A stretch of DNA of 64,000 nucleotides, taken from positions 58,457,915-58,521,914 of the forward strand of contig NC_089763.1 of NCBI RefSeq assembly GCF_040412425.1. Reading direction: 5' to 3'. This document shows positions 41,655-56,205 of this stretch, piece after piece. The translations under genes and the position numbers were made by a program. Source of the stretch: Macrobrachium rosenbergii. Its lineage: Eukaryota > Arthropoda > Malacostraca > Decapoda > Palaemonidae. The notes beneath the pieces were generated by a model. That model saw only the letters and a list, made by a program, of their open reading frames with translations. It did no database searches and had not been told where the DNA came from. How positions within the stretch are numbered: position 1 is the first letter of the stretch; each line of letters opens with the position of its first letter.

Positions 41655-41765
41655 TAGATCCCACAGCATGTTTATTCCTTCTCCCAGTCTCTTCCACACT
41701 TCTGTAGGAATTCCATCTGTTCCTATTGCTTTACCATTTTTCATCATCTTTAGTGTCTTCTTTTA
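41655..41765 (-). pseudogene. RTE LINE fragment, N-terminal RT
   Basis: The minus-strand frame from 41747 reads KNGKAIGTDGIPTEVWK followed by GINMLWDLAKII. This is the pre-RT motif of RTE LINEs, which normally sits just upstream of the block that resumes at 38712. Downstream of AKII the reading frame runs into the inverted terminal sequence of the inserted element. Confidence 0.8.
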
Positions 41766-41829
41766 TCTCCTTCCTGATAAGAAAATTAGACTCGTCATTT
41801 TCTACATGAATAAGAAAACCAGCAGCCTG

Positions 41830-42460
41830 GTGATGAGAAATAACCCGGCCCCCCTCAAGCAGGATCCCTTGAAGAAAACCAACGTAGTCTGCTGATACAA
41901 ATGCCCCGTCCGAGAGTGCCTTGGCTCTTACATCTGTATGACTACCTGCACTTCTCCAAGAGGATCTCCTGTCATGCTCAGGAGGGTGCCATATTTAATC
42001 ACGCCAGGACTGCCCATAACCTGAGAATAAAAAGGAATGGCATTATCCCCAACATCGAGATAATAGGTCAAGCGACCGACCATCGCCGCCTGGAAGCCCT
42101 ACACATCGGGAGAGAGAAGCCGAATCTCAATACCACACATTAGACCTTCCTCCTCCCGACATCGGCGCGAAAGGCAGCACCTACTGGCACCTTGGACGAG
42201 CGAACCAATCAGGAACGTCCATCTGCGAGCAGCAACCCTCCGAATAGTGCACTCCAGCACACGCACACAAGAGCGCATACAACCATCACCGTGCGAGAGG
42301 AGACTTCGCCCGAGGAGAATCGCCTCAGGCAGCCAATGAAAAATCGACCTGATCTGAGACCCCCTATACTGTATATACCGCCACGAGCGCCCTGTGTCTC
42401 CAGACTCATCCCAACGTCCAGAAGATGACCATCGAGCTGGTTGAAACATGTCGACAGAAA
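41830..42460 (+). pseudogene. Penelope-like element: GIY-YIG endonuclease and 3' end
   Basis: The plus-strand text begins SSLVMRNNPAPLKQDPLKK, the linker between RT and endonuclease in Penelope-like elements. NVVC-stop-YKCPVREC and GSYICMTT follow. This is a GIY-YIG core in which the usual SYIGMT Gly has become Cys. A frameshift near 41955 then leads into SKRISCHAQEGAIFNH, KRNGIIPNIEII and DHRRLEALHIGREKPNLNTT with the conserved Glu (41901-42143 frame). An in-frame stop, the Gly-to-Cys change and the frameshift make it inactive. No RT is present, because upstream is the RTE LINE fragment, so this copy is 5'-truncated. Downstream sequence to about 42460 is element 3' end. Confidence 0.75.
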
Positions 42461-42629
42461 AGGTACTGAAAAATACCGGACAGACGTCAGAAAAAAAAAT
42501 GAAGAAATACCACTGAAAATAGCACCAGGAAAATCTAAGGATTTACATCCCAGGTTTCAGTAACCTGCTGTAGTACTTTAAAATAAAGAATCTCTGCTGT
42601 AAGAAATACGCTGTTTCATCCATCGAAAT

Positions 42630-42775
42630 ATGAACATTGGACAATTATTGACTAATATTGATGTGCAGGAAAAGCGAATTATTAGGAGAATTGAGAAAAC
42701 TCAGTATAAAATCAATTCGCAAAATGCAGCCATTTTATTCAACAAAACTTGCCTTAAAGAGGGTCTTCTTCCTTC

Positions 42776-42841
<66 letters not shown>
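42630..42841 (+). pseudogene. possible N-terminus of a second Penelope-like copy, ending in (ATT)n
   Basis: A 50-codon open stretch reads RIIRRIEKTQYKINSQNAA and then LFNKTCLKEGLLPSY. It resembles the Lys/Arg-rich N-terminal motif upstream of RT in Penelope-like proteins (..L+K.EK...K...+..F...C...+++P.+). It is cut by (ATT)n at 42778-42841. With the endonuclease of another copy about 500 bp upstream in the same direction, this fits the head-to-tail partial tandem arrangement common for these elements. The identification is by eye and weak. Confidence 0.4.
42778..42841. repeat. (ATT)n microsatellite
   Basis: About 21 ATT units directly after the possible Penelope N-terminal motif. Confidence 0.97.
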
Positions 42842-42843
<2 letters not shown>

Positions 42844-43011
42844 GAAATAAAAGCTTTACCAAGCCAGAGGTAGTCATGCAATGCATTTATAAAGATATTG
42901 CATTGAAAGTGATAGATGTACTTATTTCATATAGTCTTTTTTATGTTGAGGTTAGTCGTATGCATTCTGAAGTAACGTACCTTGCAGTAAATCAGGTCAA
43001 TGTATGCTAAT

Positions 43012-43201
43012 AATAACCCCTCCCCTGGGGATGCGAACTGTCGACCATTGAAGTAGCAGGTCTACACCTGCGTAATACAGCTGCAGAGAGCATAAAAGAG
43101 AGGTGCCATTGTGCCTCTGCTTTTACGCTCTCTGCAGTTGTGCGGTCCAAGCATCTACCTGGCACTTCAGACGGTTCGAATCCTCTAGGGAGGAGGTTAT
43201 T
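43012..43201. repeat. 190-bp palindromic foldback element
   Basis: Ends are AATAACCCCTCCCC on the left and the complementary GGGAGGAGGTTATT on the right. Inner arms CTGCAGAGAGCATAAAA and TTTTACGCTCTCTGCAG pair around a short centre near 43107. Mid-arm pairing is weaker. Each outer arm contains a B-box-like string (GGTTCGAATCC on the plus strand near 43173, and a diverged mirror at about 43028). The element may therefore be two tRNA-like halves in opposite orientation. No protein. Confidence 0.85.
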
Positions 43202-45846
43202 GTGAGCATCTATTTTTAGGCAATACTGCCTGGTTATAATAAGTCATTGTATATTTTCTATCACTGGAAAGACAAAAAAGTAAGATGCACTTTGAAAAAA
43301 TGTTGATACTGAACCAAGATTTCTTATGATTTTACTCCATTGCAGTAGCCATTCTTCAACATTAGGATTTTTTAAGTAAGTTCAATTTAATTATTTATAC
43401 ACGGGAAGAACTTGAGTTATGATATTTCCCATTATAGAGTTGAAGGATGTAGAAATGTCATTTTTCTATAAATGACATTTTATTGAGATCCATGGCGTAG
43501 CTAACATTTGTATCAGTTATAGGGAAAAATAAATGACTAAAGTCATGCCAAAAGTTACTTTCCGAATTTGCAGAAAGAACTATATAAAACTGAAGGTACT
43601 TTAAGTAACAGCAACCAACGTCCAGTCGACTTTAATATTGCAAAATATAGATGTTTACATTTTCCATTTCAGGCTCATATAGCTGGTAAGAGAACTTCTC
43701 AAGGCTGAGAGAGACTTCTCACCTGTGTACTGCTCACAAGAAAGAGTCAGAGCTAAAAAAGTGCACAGTCTTTTCAAGTCTCAAGGATCCTGAACAGCAT
43801 TACGTAGATTTGTGCTTTGATTGATTCGTGCCTTTTCATCCTCATGATATATGTAAAAATTTGGCTATTTGTGAACAGATCCCTTGCAGCTTTGGAGAAG
43901 AACATGACTACAACAGGGATTGTTATCAGCAATTACAGTGAGCCTAGATTACGTAAAGGCCATTGTCTCATTTGTGCCACTTGATAACCTACAGAGCCAG
44001 TGAAACTTTCCAGGCAGTATTTATATGAGGACAAATTGTTTAAACTTGTCTACATCATTTGTAAGCTGATTGGCCTTAAGAAATGAGTATTGATTATGGA
44101 CTACACAAGGTTCATCAAGCTCGACCTGGAGGGGGACAAGGTATTTATTACTGCACCAGTAAAAAAGGGGAATGGAAATCTATTATAGGATGTGAGAAGA
44201 ATTGGTCTTTTTACTTTCAAAGAAAAATACTATAAACGTTATAGAATGAAGTACAGTGACTTTGAAATGGAGGAATGGTAATTTAAGAGCTATGCAATAT
44301 GCAGAACTACTTTAGGCTGCCTTTGATTTGTGCTTTTAATTCTTGGATGTCAGTGATCAGAGGACACAATCCATAGTGGGGAGAATTCTCTCAAATCTAA
44401 ACTAACAAGCTGAATCTGTCAAAATGAAATTAATACATGGTAAGACATATAGTAGGAAAATATTTTTTTATGCACATGACAAAAAAAAAAAAAATGCAAC
44501 CTACTGACGATTTGGTTTTCAGTAGGGCAGAAGCTTTTGGTGAGGCTGTGAGGAATGGCTCTATACTTGAATCTTCAGAAATTTTTCAGGATGTAGCAAT
44601 TCTTTTTGCACCATTGTTACTGATTCATTTGCACAAGTACTATACTTCATGGTCTCCTGTGATGTCGTCTCTGCATATTTCTAGAAATCATGTATCGGAG
44701 AGCCTTCAGAGGTTTGTCAGATCTTTGATTAATGGTATAAAGTGTTCTCCAAGGAAGTGAAAGTTCAGTGCTTTTCATTGATTAAGTTGGCTAAAGTTTG
44801 TGAAGTTGCAACCAGGTTTATAGAAAATGCTAAATATCTCCGTGTCCATGCCAAGAGCTGTGGAAGATTCATCTGCGTAGTTGACTCTTAGGCAATAAGG
44901 AATGCAACATGGCCATCACTGTTCCAGGGCAATGTCAGTACTGTTGATGAACTGTCAGTGATCCCTCAGGCAGTGGTTTCATTCGCATCATCCATGGTGT
45001 AAAAGGATGTAGATTTTTCAAAAGTAGCCTTTGACTGATGAAGGTACTAACTTTCCAGCTGTTATTGAAATTGCAATATAATGATAGTATTTCTTTATAT
45101 TTTAGAAGCCAGTAAGAAAATTCTATAAAATGTATAATATGTATAAAATATGTGTAAACATCGTTTGAGGTAGTCAGGATCCGTTGTCCAAATCAACTAA
45201 CATCAAGTAAATATGGATTATGATTCAACTTTTCAGTAGCGTGAACATCCAATATGAACATCCACACTGACCCACATTCAATTTTTTAAACTGGGAGAGT
45301 TCCTGTGAAATGCTGTTTCTGATTACAGTCCTGTTATTAACATCATGTAACAGAGTATACCAAAGTGAAACAGTATATCAAATTGTCCAAACAAGCATTC
45401 GCAGTGGTTGAACTGAGATATGTCTCAGTAACATTTGACTTAGATATCTGCATGAGGGCTGACCAACACTTTGTCATCAAACAAACCTTCTCTGGAATGC
45501 TGCAGCATGCTTTATAAGCACTTGTGTTTTAGATGCTATAGACAATCCGTGATGTAACCAAGTTCTTCCCCATTGTTGGAGGGTATCTCTTCACAAGCAG
45601 TAGGCATCGTATGAGCTAAATCCACGGGATTTGAAGAGGTTTTCTTAACTTTTAGCGCATATCTAGGAGCAGGATCCTTGAGATCTGAAAAGAATGAAAA
45701 CTTTTCTAGCTTTGAACTTTTCATGTGAATAGTATGTGTCTCACCCTGAAAAGGGAGAGCATCTCTCTTGCTTTCAAGAATTCTAGAAGGATGTTACAGT
45801 GTCAGCCCGATGAACTTATAATTGGCAAAAGAGTATGTATTACAAT

Positions 45847-45850
<4 letters not shown>
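43202..45850. other. unassigned sequence with interrupted plus-strand frames
   Basis: From about 43680 to 45060 the plus strand gives several short protein-like runs split by stops, the longest open one at 44437-44760 (107 codons). Others read KVCEVATRFIENAKYLRV and LDEPLEK-like acidic or hydrophobic text. This looks like a decayed coding element, but I cannot name the family. A short hairpin (AAATGTCATTT / AAATGACATTT) lies at about 43454-43480. Confidence 0.3.
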
Positions 45851-45916
<66 letters not shown>

Positions 45917-45920
45917 TATA
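45851..45920. repeat. compound (TA)n-(CA)n microsatellite
   Basis: (AT)n to about 45898, followed by CA/TA repeats. Confidence 0.95.
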
Positions 45921-47729
45921 CAAACATATTTCATTTCTTTATATATTTTGTACTCTGGAAAAAACATACACACTGGTGTTTTACAAGGAAATTCAGGTAG
46001 TTTTAAATAGAAATGTCCTGATGGTATTGGTGACAATATTTTACCTCAGTATCATACGACGATAACTTCAGTCTTCTTCTTCTTGTTGCTGAGTCAGGTA
46101 TCCTAACTACTTTAACTACTATTATTATATACGAGTACATGTGCATATTATTGACAGCCACAGTGATATCTGATTCTCGTCTTCCTCATGTCGACGGAAA
46201 CTAGTGAATGGAGGATAGGCTATAGAAAGTAGAAATAAATTCACGACAAAATAAGTAGCACTAAAACAGCTGTAATTAATAATAAAAGCTCCTTTGTTGA
46301 TTATGAACAATGCATACCCTTGCAACTATGTGCCATTTGCTCATGTAATCAGATATTAGCGGGTGATACTTAAATGTAGCGTGTACCGGTAACCCTATTA
46401 AGTACTCGCAGAGTTAACTAAAATATTAGAAGTGAAAACAAATTAAGATCTTCAGTGTACTCCCCCAACGCAAGTCCTGTTGCTTTATCGGCACGGCTTA
46501 AAAATTTAATTCCAAAATGTTGTTTGTGGTTCGTTGTAATATATCATCGCTGTTAATAAGAAGTAACTTGAAAGATGATATAAAATACCTTCTGTCTTTC
46601 ACTTTTTTTTCTCCATTTTACCAAGACGACAACTCAACAGGTGATCATAAATCACATCACAATCATAACTTCATTGCTACAGTATCATCGTTCGCGAGTA
46701 ATTTGATGTGTAATTTACTTAGGAATATTGCGCGTAGGTTTCTCCAGCAATAACGGTGAATGTGTTGCAACGGTCATAATGAAATTAATTTAGCAGTAAT
46801 CAAAAGATATGATAGCTTCACGTAAGGCGGCCGTTGGTGATTGTTCAGCCTGAGTTTGGAGTTGTATTGGTTGGGGATGGGGGTTAGGGGCTACTGCCAT
46901 GAAACTGATTGTGGATGACCTCAAAAATTCTTGTCCTTTGTTAGACTGATTGACCTAGTTTCAAAATATAATGAACCTCCTTTGTATACTCATCAAAGGT
47001 TTAGTCATTATTGTTTGCTGTTAGCTTTAGAATTTTTTTGCTGTTGTTGAGAAATATCACTTCAGCTTTAATGAATGCGTAATTTTAGCCGTTGACTCCA
47101 GGTGATAGTTGACCTGGTCTGATGTCTGACACATTTATATTTGGATTACTTAGATAATGAATAATAATTTATGTAAGTATGAAAGAATGGGGATTTTTTT
47201 CATAATTACTTATTAGAAAGTAGTTCTTCATTCCTGAGATGTATATGTTCAGTCTGAATTTGGAGATTATAATTATTGCTGAGATATAGTCTTGAATTAT
47301 GGCTGTTTGGGTGATTTGTCAACGGAAATTAAAATAAATGTAGAACATTTTTATCCCTCCCCCCATTTATTATTTTTTGGGGGATAAAAGAAATTGTTAT
47401 GCCTTTGACATGTCCGCTGTGATACACAGGAATACCACCCTGTTAGATTCCCCCCTTCCCCCCATCCAAGACTTATTTTACCCTAAATTTCTGTCGCAAA
47501 GTTGTAATAAAATGCTAGTTCTTCGCTGACTCAGGCGCGTAGACTCACTGAAGAAGTCAAAATCGTATTGAAGATCTGTAAATAAATGAATTTGCCGATA
47601 TTTCTGAAGTATTGTGATTTTCCAGTGAACAGTAATGTTAAAAAAATCACGATGAATGGATCTTAATGCAACACGTGAATCCTGCAATTACCCATGAGTA
47701 GTGCATTGAACTTCAAGGATATAATGCAG
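45921..47729. other. unassigned sequence
   Basis: No gene or element recognised. C-rich patches at 47357-47366 and 47445-47466. Confidence 0.4.
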
Positions 47730-47730
47730 A

Positions 47731-47812
<82 letters not shown>
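47730..47812. repeat. (ATT)n microsatellite
   Basis: About 27 ATT units. The flanks are not recognised as a LINE. Confidence 0.97.
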
Positions 47813-47816
<4 letters not shown>

Positions 47817-50800
47817 TCGTCGTACAAACAAGTATGTATTCGGTGGCTGAACATCAAGTCGCAGGCAGTAAGAAATTGGTGCCTTAACACGAGAATCGGA
47901 AGCATTCGTGTTACCTGAACACGGGAAAAAGACGCAACGGCTTTTTCCAGGGTGACCAAGGGAACATCAACTGAGAGATTCAGGTACACCCAAATTTTTT
48001 TATAAGTTATTCCGTTAATAACCTTAACTTGTGTAAACGATTGTTTTCGTTGGAAAGCGCTAGGTGCTGGTGTCTTTTAATATTTCCTTCTGGCCCTTGC
48101 AATACTCAGTTTAGGTTGAAGAATTTTAATTTCAGAACATATGCCCCATCTCCAAAATATTGTAAATGTACTTCTCTGTAAGGAATGTCATGTACTCTAC
48201 CCCATTTATTATGTAACCAGTAGTTTTGTTTCGAACTAATGGTTCATAATAATATTGTATTGAAGAATTCATGGTTAACCATTGGGAATCCATTGAAATT
48301 CATTCGATTTTTAACACATGAAAGTGATTTGGTAGCGCTGGCATAATTTTAATTTATCTTCTGCTCCTTTCTGAATATTTTATAAAGTTGATTTATAAAC
48401 CTCTTTATTGTCTTCATTTTTTATTGCTAAAAATGAAAAATTTGGAGGGGTCTACTGAGGTGTTCGAATTGGAGTCTGAAACTCCAAGTAATTAATTTAT
48501 AATTATTAATTTCTCTTGGTCAGATTCCATAATCCCATGACTATTTATGCCCTGTGGAATCCCATATTTATTGACGGCGTGTAAAAGAAAAGAAAGGGGA
48601 TATAATTTCCAGGGTTAGTGTTCTTTCTTTTTTTCCACTTTAAGTTTTAAATATGAAAATTTGGGTAATTTAAAATACTATCTGGAAAATCTGATGTCTC
48701 TGTTTGCTGTTTTACGATAGAATGTATGATGGAATAAAAGTGTTAACTGAATTCTAAATGCTTTTAACCTGAGAATAAAGATCATTAACAAACTTTTGTC
48801 ATAAATTCTGAAGCACTCTACTTTCTGAGTAGATGCTTTTTATACTTTCCTTACCACGGTGAAAAAATTATAATAATAGTACTATGGAAAGTAAACCACT
48901 ATCAAGCTGAGAGATGGGTCTTGGCAAAATACAAAGGTAAAGTAGTTGAGTTTACGGATTGTCAAATTATTGGCTGATGGGAATGTAAATAGATTGAACA
49001 TTCCTAACGGAAAGCAACGTTACAAGTAGACAAGTAAGTCCCACAGATAGCTTACAGAAGAGGCAATGTTAATGCTTATTTGTAAGATTGTTAAAATTTC
49101 GAATGAAATGACCTTCCAGTGATGGAACATTGAATAAAATAGCAAGGGACGAAATAGACATGAGTCAATTTACACTTAAGGAAGGACAGTCAAGAATGAA
49201 GGAAAAAATAGAGCGACAGCATCCTTAGTGAAAAAAAATATATTTAACATAGAGATGGACTAGAAATATAATTTATAAATTAAAACTCGAATGCAGAAGT
49301 TTACAGTAGATGATAGGAAGTTGGATTTCATAACCATCAAAGAGAACTGATTAGGATTGTAGCGAAATATAAAGAAAATTGTGTAAGATTTTTAGAAGGT
49401 ACTAATGTCTTTTAAGTTTAGATCCATTGCTTTAGATATGATCTCAGAATCAAAACTGACTCAGGGAGAAACCTTATTTCACAGAAAGGTAAACAAAATA
49501 CAATGGCTATTAGTTAGAGGTAGAGGTAGTTGAGAGATATGACTCCTAAGCAAAATTATGCATAAAATGGTGTGAAATGTTGAATGTGGAATAGCAAACA
49601 GAACAGTAAGGATATTTGCTACCAGAATAGGGAGCATCTGTGAAGTCTACATCAGAAATAAGTTTGAAAAAAATGTTTGTGGTGAGTTAGATTTGTTGAA
49701 ACCTTGAGAATAATTGGGATATTGTTTCTAAGGTTTTCGATTGAAAAATATTGTGTAAATAAATGTTTTAAAAAGTCCATAAAGTTCTGATGGAAATTCT
49801 TCTCTTCATCTTAGTTGCTAAAACTTTATATAGGTGTTATCTCTTCTTACCTAGACTATCACTCTCATAGCTGAATGTACTGTTGTTTGTTTCTTTTCAT
49901 GATAGGATCCTCTTTTTACTTGCTGCATAGTGGTATAGCATACTAACAATGCATAATTTTTGTAGCTACTCGATTCGGGTAGTCTCTTTACCTCTAACTT
50001 CAAGCTATGGTCTTATCACTCAGTTCCCCCATTGATCGTGATTTGTGTGGACTTTCAACAGGAAGGTTTTGACTTATTTTGTTATTAGAGGTGCTATTTT
50101 TTCCCTTCCTCTTTTAAATGCGTCCTTACTTAATAGGCTAGTTAGAGAAGTAAGGCTGTCCATCTAAAACACGCATCTTACACCTAGAGAAATTGCAAGT
50201 TTTCTTTGGTACAGACTAGCATAAAGAATGGAAGAGCTCCAGGGATAACAGCCATGGGTTTGGTACCACTTCAGAGCTTCTACCCCAGGTGGCCTAACAT
50301 AACTGACTAGACCTCTTTGCAGTGGTCATATTTAAGGTTATTTTTTTAAACCTCCATAACTGTTGAAGTATTTGAAATGGAAAAATTATAGAATCAAGCA
50401 TCCTCTTTATTCTACGTACCTGAGGACAGGTCTGTGTGTGCTGAGGGCACATTCAGCACCTCAGGCAAAGTGCAGTCAAACTCTAATCTTGTTACACTCA
50501 AGTGTCCTATCCAGTCAGCACCCACCCAGGCACAAAGAACCCCCACACCTTCCAAGTGTGACCCTTCCAACCATCTAGCAGAGTGAACCCCAAAAGAGCA
50601 GCCAAGTATTGTTTTTATGTGCTGGGCCCCTCTGATCTGGCAAAGCAACTATCAACTGCCACTAGCCATTGAAGGCAAGATAAAGGTTGGAGTTTAACTG
50701 ACAGTGCTTCGCTATTTTATTGTCTCTCATAAAGGTCTATAGCGTGGCCTTGTTTCATAAACCGCACGGACCTTGGATGCAAGACACAGGCATGTCTCTA

Positions 50801-52383
50801 CTTAGGAAGACTTACCCACCTGCTTCGGGACAGACTAGTGTGGGTATCTCACATATACACCCACAAACTCACACATCACATTACAAATAACCCTAAGGGT
50901 ATCCCAGTATGGAGTTACCTGAAGAGCTGTCAGCCCCCACTACCCAAGGATTGTATGGATGTTGCCACCTGCTGGGTTAGGCTAATTGTTAAGTTTGGGA
51001 ATTGACTCGTCCTCTTGCAATGCATGGCAAGACCCTTGTGATAGCAGTCACTAGTGGAGCTGGCAAAGCCAGTAATCACTTGAGTAAGCTAATAGCAAGG
51101 CAAATAACTAATAAGATAGTTAATCAAACCATTTACCTATTGAAGCTGATGTGCACTGTGAGATCAAGGTCGTACTTAAAGGTCAGAGGGAAAATAGGAA
51201 TTCTTCTGTGGAGCATTGTGTTTCATAAACATATCTCGGTTCATATTTCATTCTTCTTCACAGCTTATAGAATTGGTTGGCCTTATCATACCATTTATAG
51301 TGTCGTGGAACTGCTTCTTTCTCCCGCTAATCAAACTTTTTGGTAATGTAAGCAGATTAGTTTGGTGAATTCATCCTAAACCATATAGTATTATAATGTC
51401 AGAGTACCCCTGAATACTGTCAGGCCAGTACACAAGTCAGTCACGTTTCAGAATAGGCACCCCTCTGCTCTCGGCTGGAAGGAATGCAGCAGAAAACATT
51501 TGTTTAACCCGGCAGCGAGATAGGAGGGGTAAAGGAAAAGTTAAGTATGCGAAACCTATCACGTTTTCCTTTTACTCTGGTCAGTTTTGATTTTCTTTTT
51601 GTCTCGCCCTCTTGCCTCTTCACAAAAAAAAAATCAAGAAAAAAAAGAAAAGAGGATTTGTTTTGATTTTCTAATGAAGGCAAAATAAGGTTGGTGACGA
51701 TCAACTTCAGTCTAGTAGATTTCATCGTTGAGTAATAAATGACTGTGAATTTAGTCATGGCAAAAGGAATGTATACTTTTTCCTTTGTTGTGGTTTTTAA
51801 AATTCTTTTTTATGGTTTCAAAAAGGTTTCCTAATTGCTTCAGCGTTCCATTTTGCAGGTAAATGTTGGCACGGAAATTAGATGTTTTCCGATTTAATTA
51901 ATGTTGCCCCCATGTTAATATTTAATCGCGAATCCCATTAAAACCGTGCACGGGGGTTACATGGGGAAGGAAGAGGGGCAGGGTACATGGATGCTTAGTG
52001 CTGGAAACTTCCCCTTAACCAGAATAAAGAGAAAGCAAATAGATATATGCAAAGATCTTGAATGCTCCCACAGGAGGATTTTGATACCCTCAACGATATA
52101 CGGCACTAAATGACAACTGCAACATTTTACAGATAGTTTGGCCACCTTGCTCGTGTTTAAGTTTATAATTAGAAACAGTTTGACCTTTTTGAAGTTCCTA
52201 AGCTGCTAGTGCTGTTCTGTAAAGGTGAAGTTTATTACTGCTGTGTAATGTCATTGAACCTTCTGTTTGGTAATAACCAACGAAAGTTACTTTGAATAGA
52301 GTTTTAAGAGCTCTGTTAAATGGAATCTGCGACGCAAATACCTCTTCCCCATCACGGGAAACATGAGCAGGAAGTCTAAAATG

Positions 52384-52385
<2 letters not shown>
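47813..52385. other. unassigned sequence; GC-richer block at 50200-51060
   Basis: Mostly AT-rich with no gene signature. 50200-51060 is distinctly GC-richer, similar in feel to 1640-2960, with interrupted frames on both strands (for example 50363-50578 plus and 50412-50648 minus). It may be an old retroelement block, but no motif supports a family. Confidence 0.3.

Positions 52386-52424
<39 letters not shown>
52386..52424. repeat. (CT)n microsatellite
   Basis: About 19 CT units. A short interrupted (AG)n lies at 52586-52609. Confidence 0.95.
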
Positions 52425-52427
<3 letters not shown>

Positions 52428-52609
52428 ACCATTTAAACTATCATAATTCAAAGTGAAGTAAGTACTTAGCAGATGAGGGGGTTGGGGAAATGGGAAGAGG
52501 GGGAGGAAGGCTGTTGAGTAACAGAAATAGCTATGCGCTCTTATAGTTTGATATTATCGATGGTGCTTGTTGCTATGTGGTTTAAAGAGAGAGAAAGAGA
52601 GAGAGAGAG

Positions 52610-55425
<2,816 letters not shown>

Positions 55426-55859
55426 CATACATGCTTACATACATACGTATATATATACACATACCCATGCACACACTCATACATATACTAAAGTAATCCA
55501 AACCCTATCCATTATGAAAGTGTGGACCTTCCATGTTATTAAATTTAGTTGCTTTAAGCTAGTATACACATAGAAAAATAAAAAAAATATTAACTTTTCG
55601 TGTTGTATATTGGTTATGTAAAATGTGGTCCTGTAACATAAATAGTTTTTTATTCCATTTTCTCTTATTACCTTATTGCCATATATTTAGCTCATGTGAA
55701 ACAGTAACTCACAGTGTCCTAACAAGGGTAAAATGGTGTATGTAAGGCATCTCAAATCAAAGACATTTGTCAGTTAACCTGTCTGACCCTGTCTTGAATT
55801 TTTGTTCATGTTTCTTTAGCACTGGTATTAAGATATTCTTGGTCATTAATATTGGCCCC

Positions 55860-56155
55860 CATAACCGGGTAGTGCCATCATTGTACCTCACATGGTGCAT
55901 TGTAGGCATTTCTTAAGGTTCTTTTCAGCATCTCTTCGGCCCCTAGCTGCAACCCCTTTCATTCCTTTTAATGTACCTCCGTTCATATTCTCTTCTATAT
56001 TACTTTCCATCCTCTCCTAACAATTGTTTCATAGTGCAACTGGAGGTTTTCCTCCTGTTACACCTTTCAAACCTTTTTACTGTCAATTTCCGATTCAGCG
56101 CTGAATGACCTCATAGGTCCTAGCGCATGGCCTTTTGCCTAAACTCTGTATTCTA
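55860..56155 (+). mobile_element. interspersed repeat (decapod-type, non-coding)
   Basis: The stretch from the pyrimidine-rich CAACCCCTTTCATTCC segment (about 55948) through CAGCGCTGAATGACCTCATA (about 56096) and GGCCTTTTGCCTAAA matches a highly repeated decapod sequence I recognise from memory. It often behaves as the 3' end of a retroelement. It is non-coding. The left end is approximate. Confidence 0.55.
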
Positions 56156-56205
56156 TATTAATAATGGCTTATTTTAATTTTATTAATAATGGCTTATTTT
56201 ACAAG
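56156..56205. repeat. 26-bp direct duplication
   Basis: AATAATGGCTTATTTTA occurs twice in a row, immediately after the interspersed repeat. Confidence 0.9.

Larger units (their letters stand above)
37540..41765 (-). mobile_element. RTE-type LINE, split by a later insertion
   Basis: RTE reverse transcriptase text is found on the minus strand in two parts. The N-terminal part lies at 41765-41655 and the rest at 38712-37540, in the correct order. Between them about 2.9 kb contains a plus-strand DIRS-like element. The break falls between the DLAKII segment and the PPKLRESF segment; related proteins have only a few residues there. The LINE was therefore whole when the second element entered. The upstream endonuclease part is missing, because the sequence beyond 41765 is a Penelope-like fragment. 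Confidence 0.8.

Noticed and set aside
43012..43201. Functional tRNA genes suggested by GGTTCGAATCC-like strings
   Set aside because: No cloverleaf with an acceptor stem and anticodon arm can be drawn at proper spacing. The motif is part of a palindrome.
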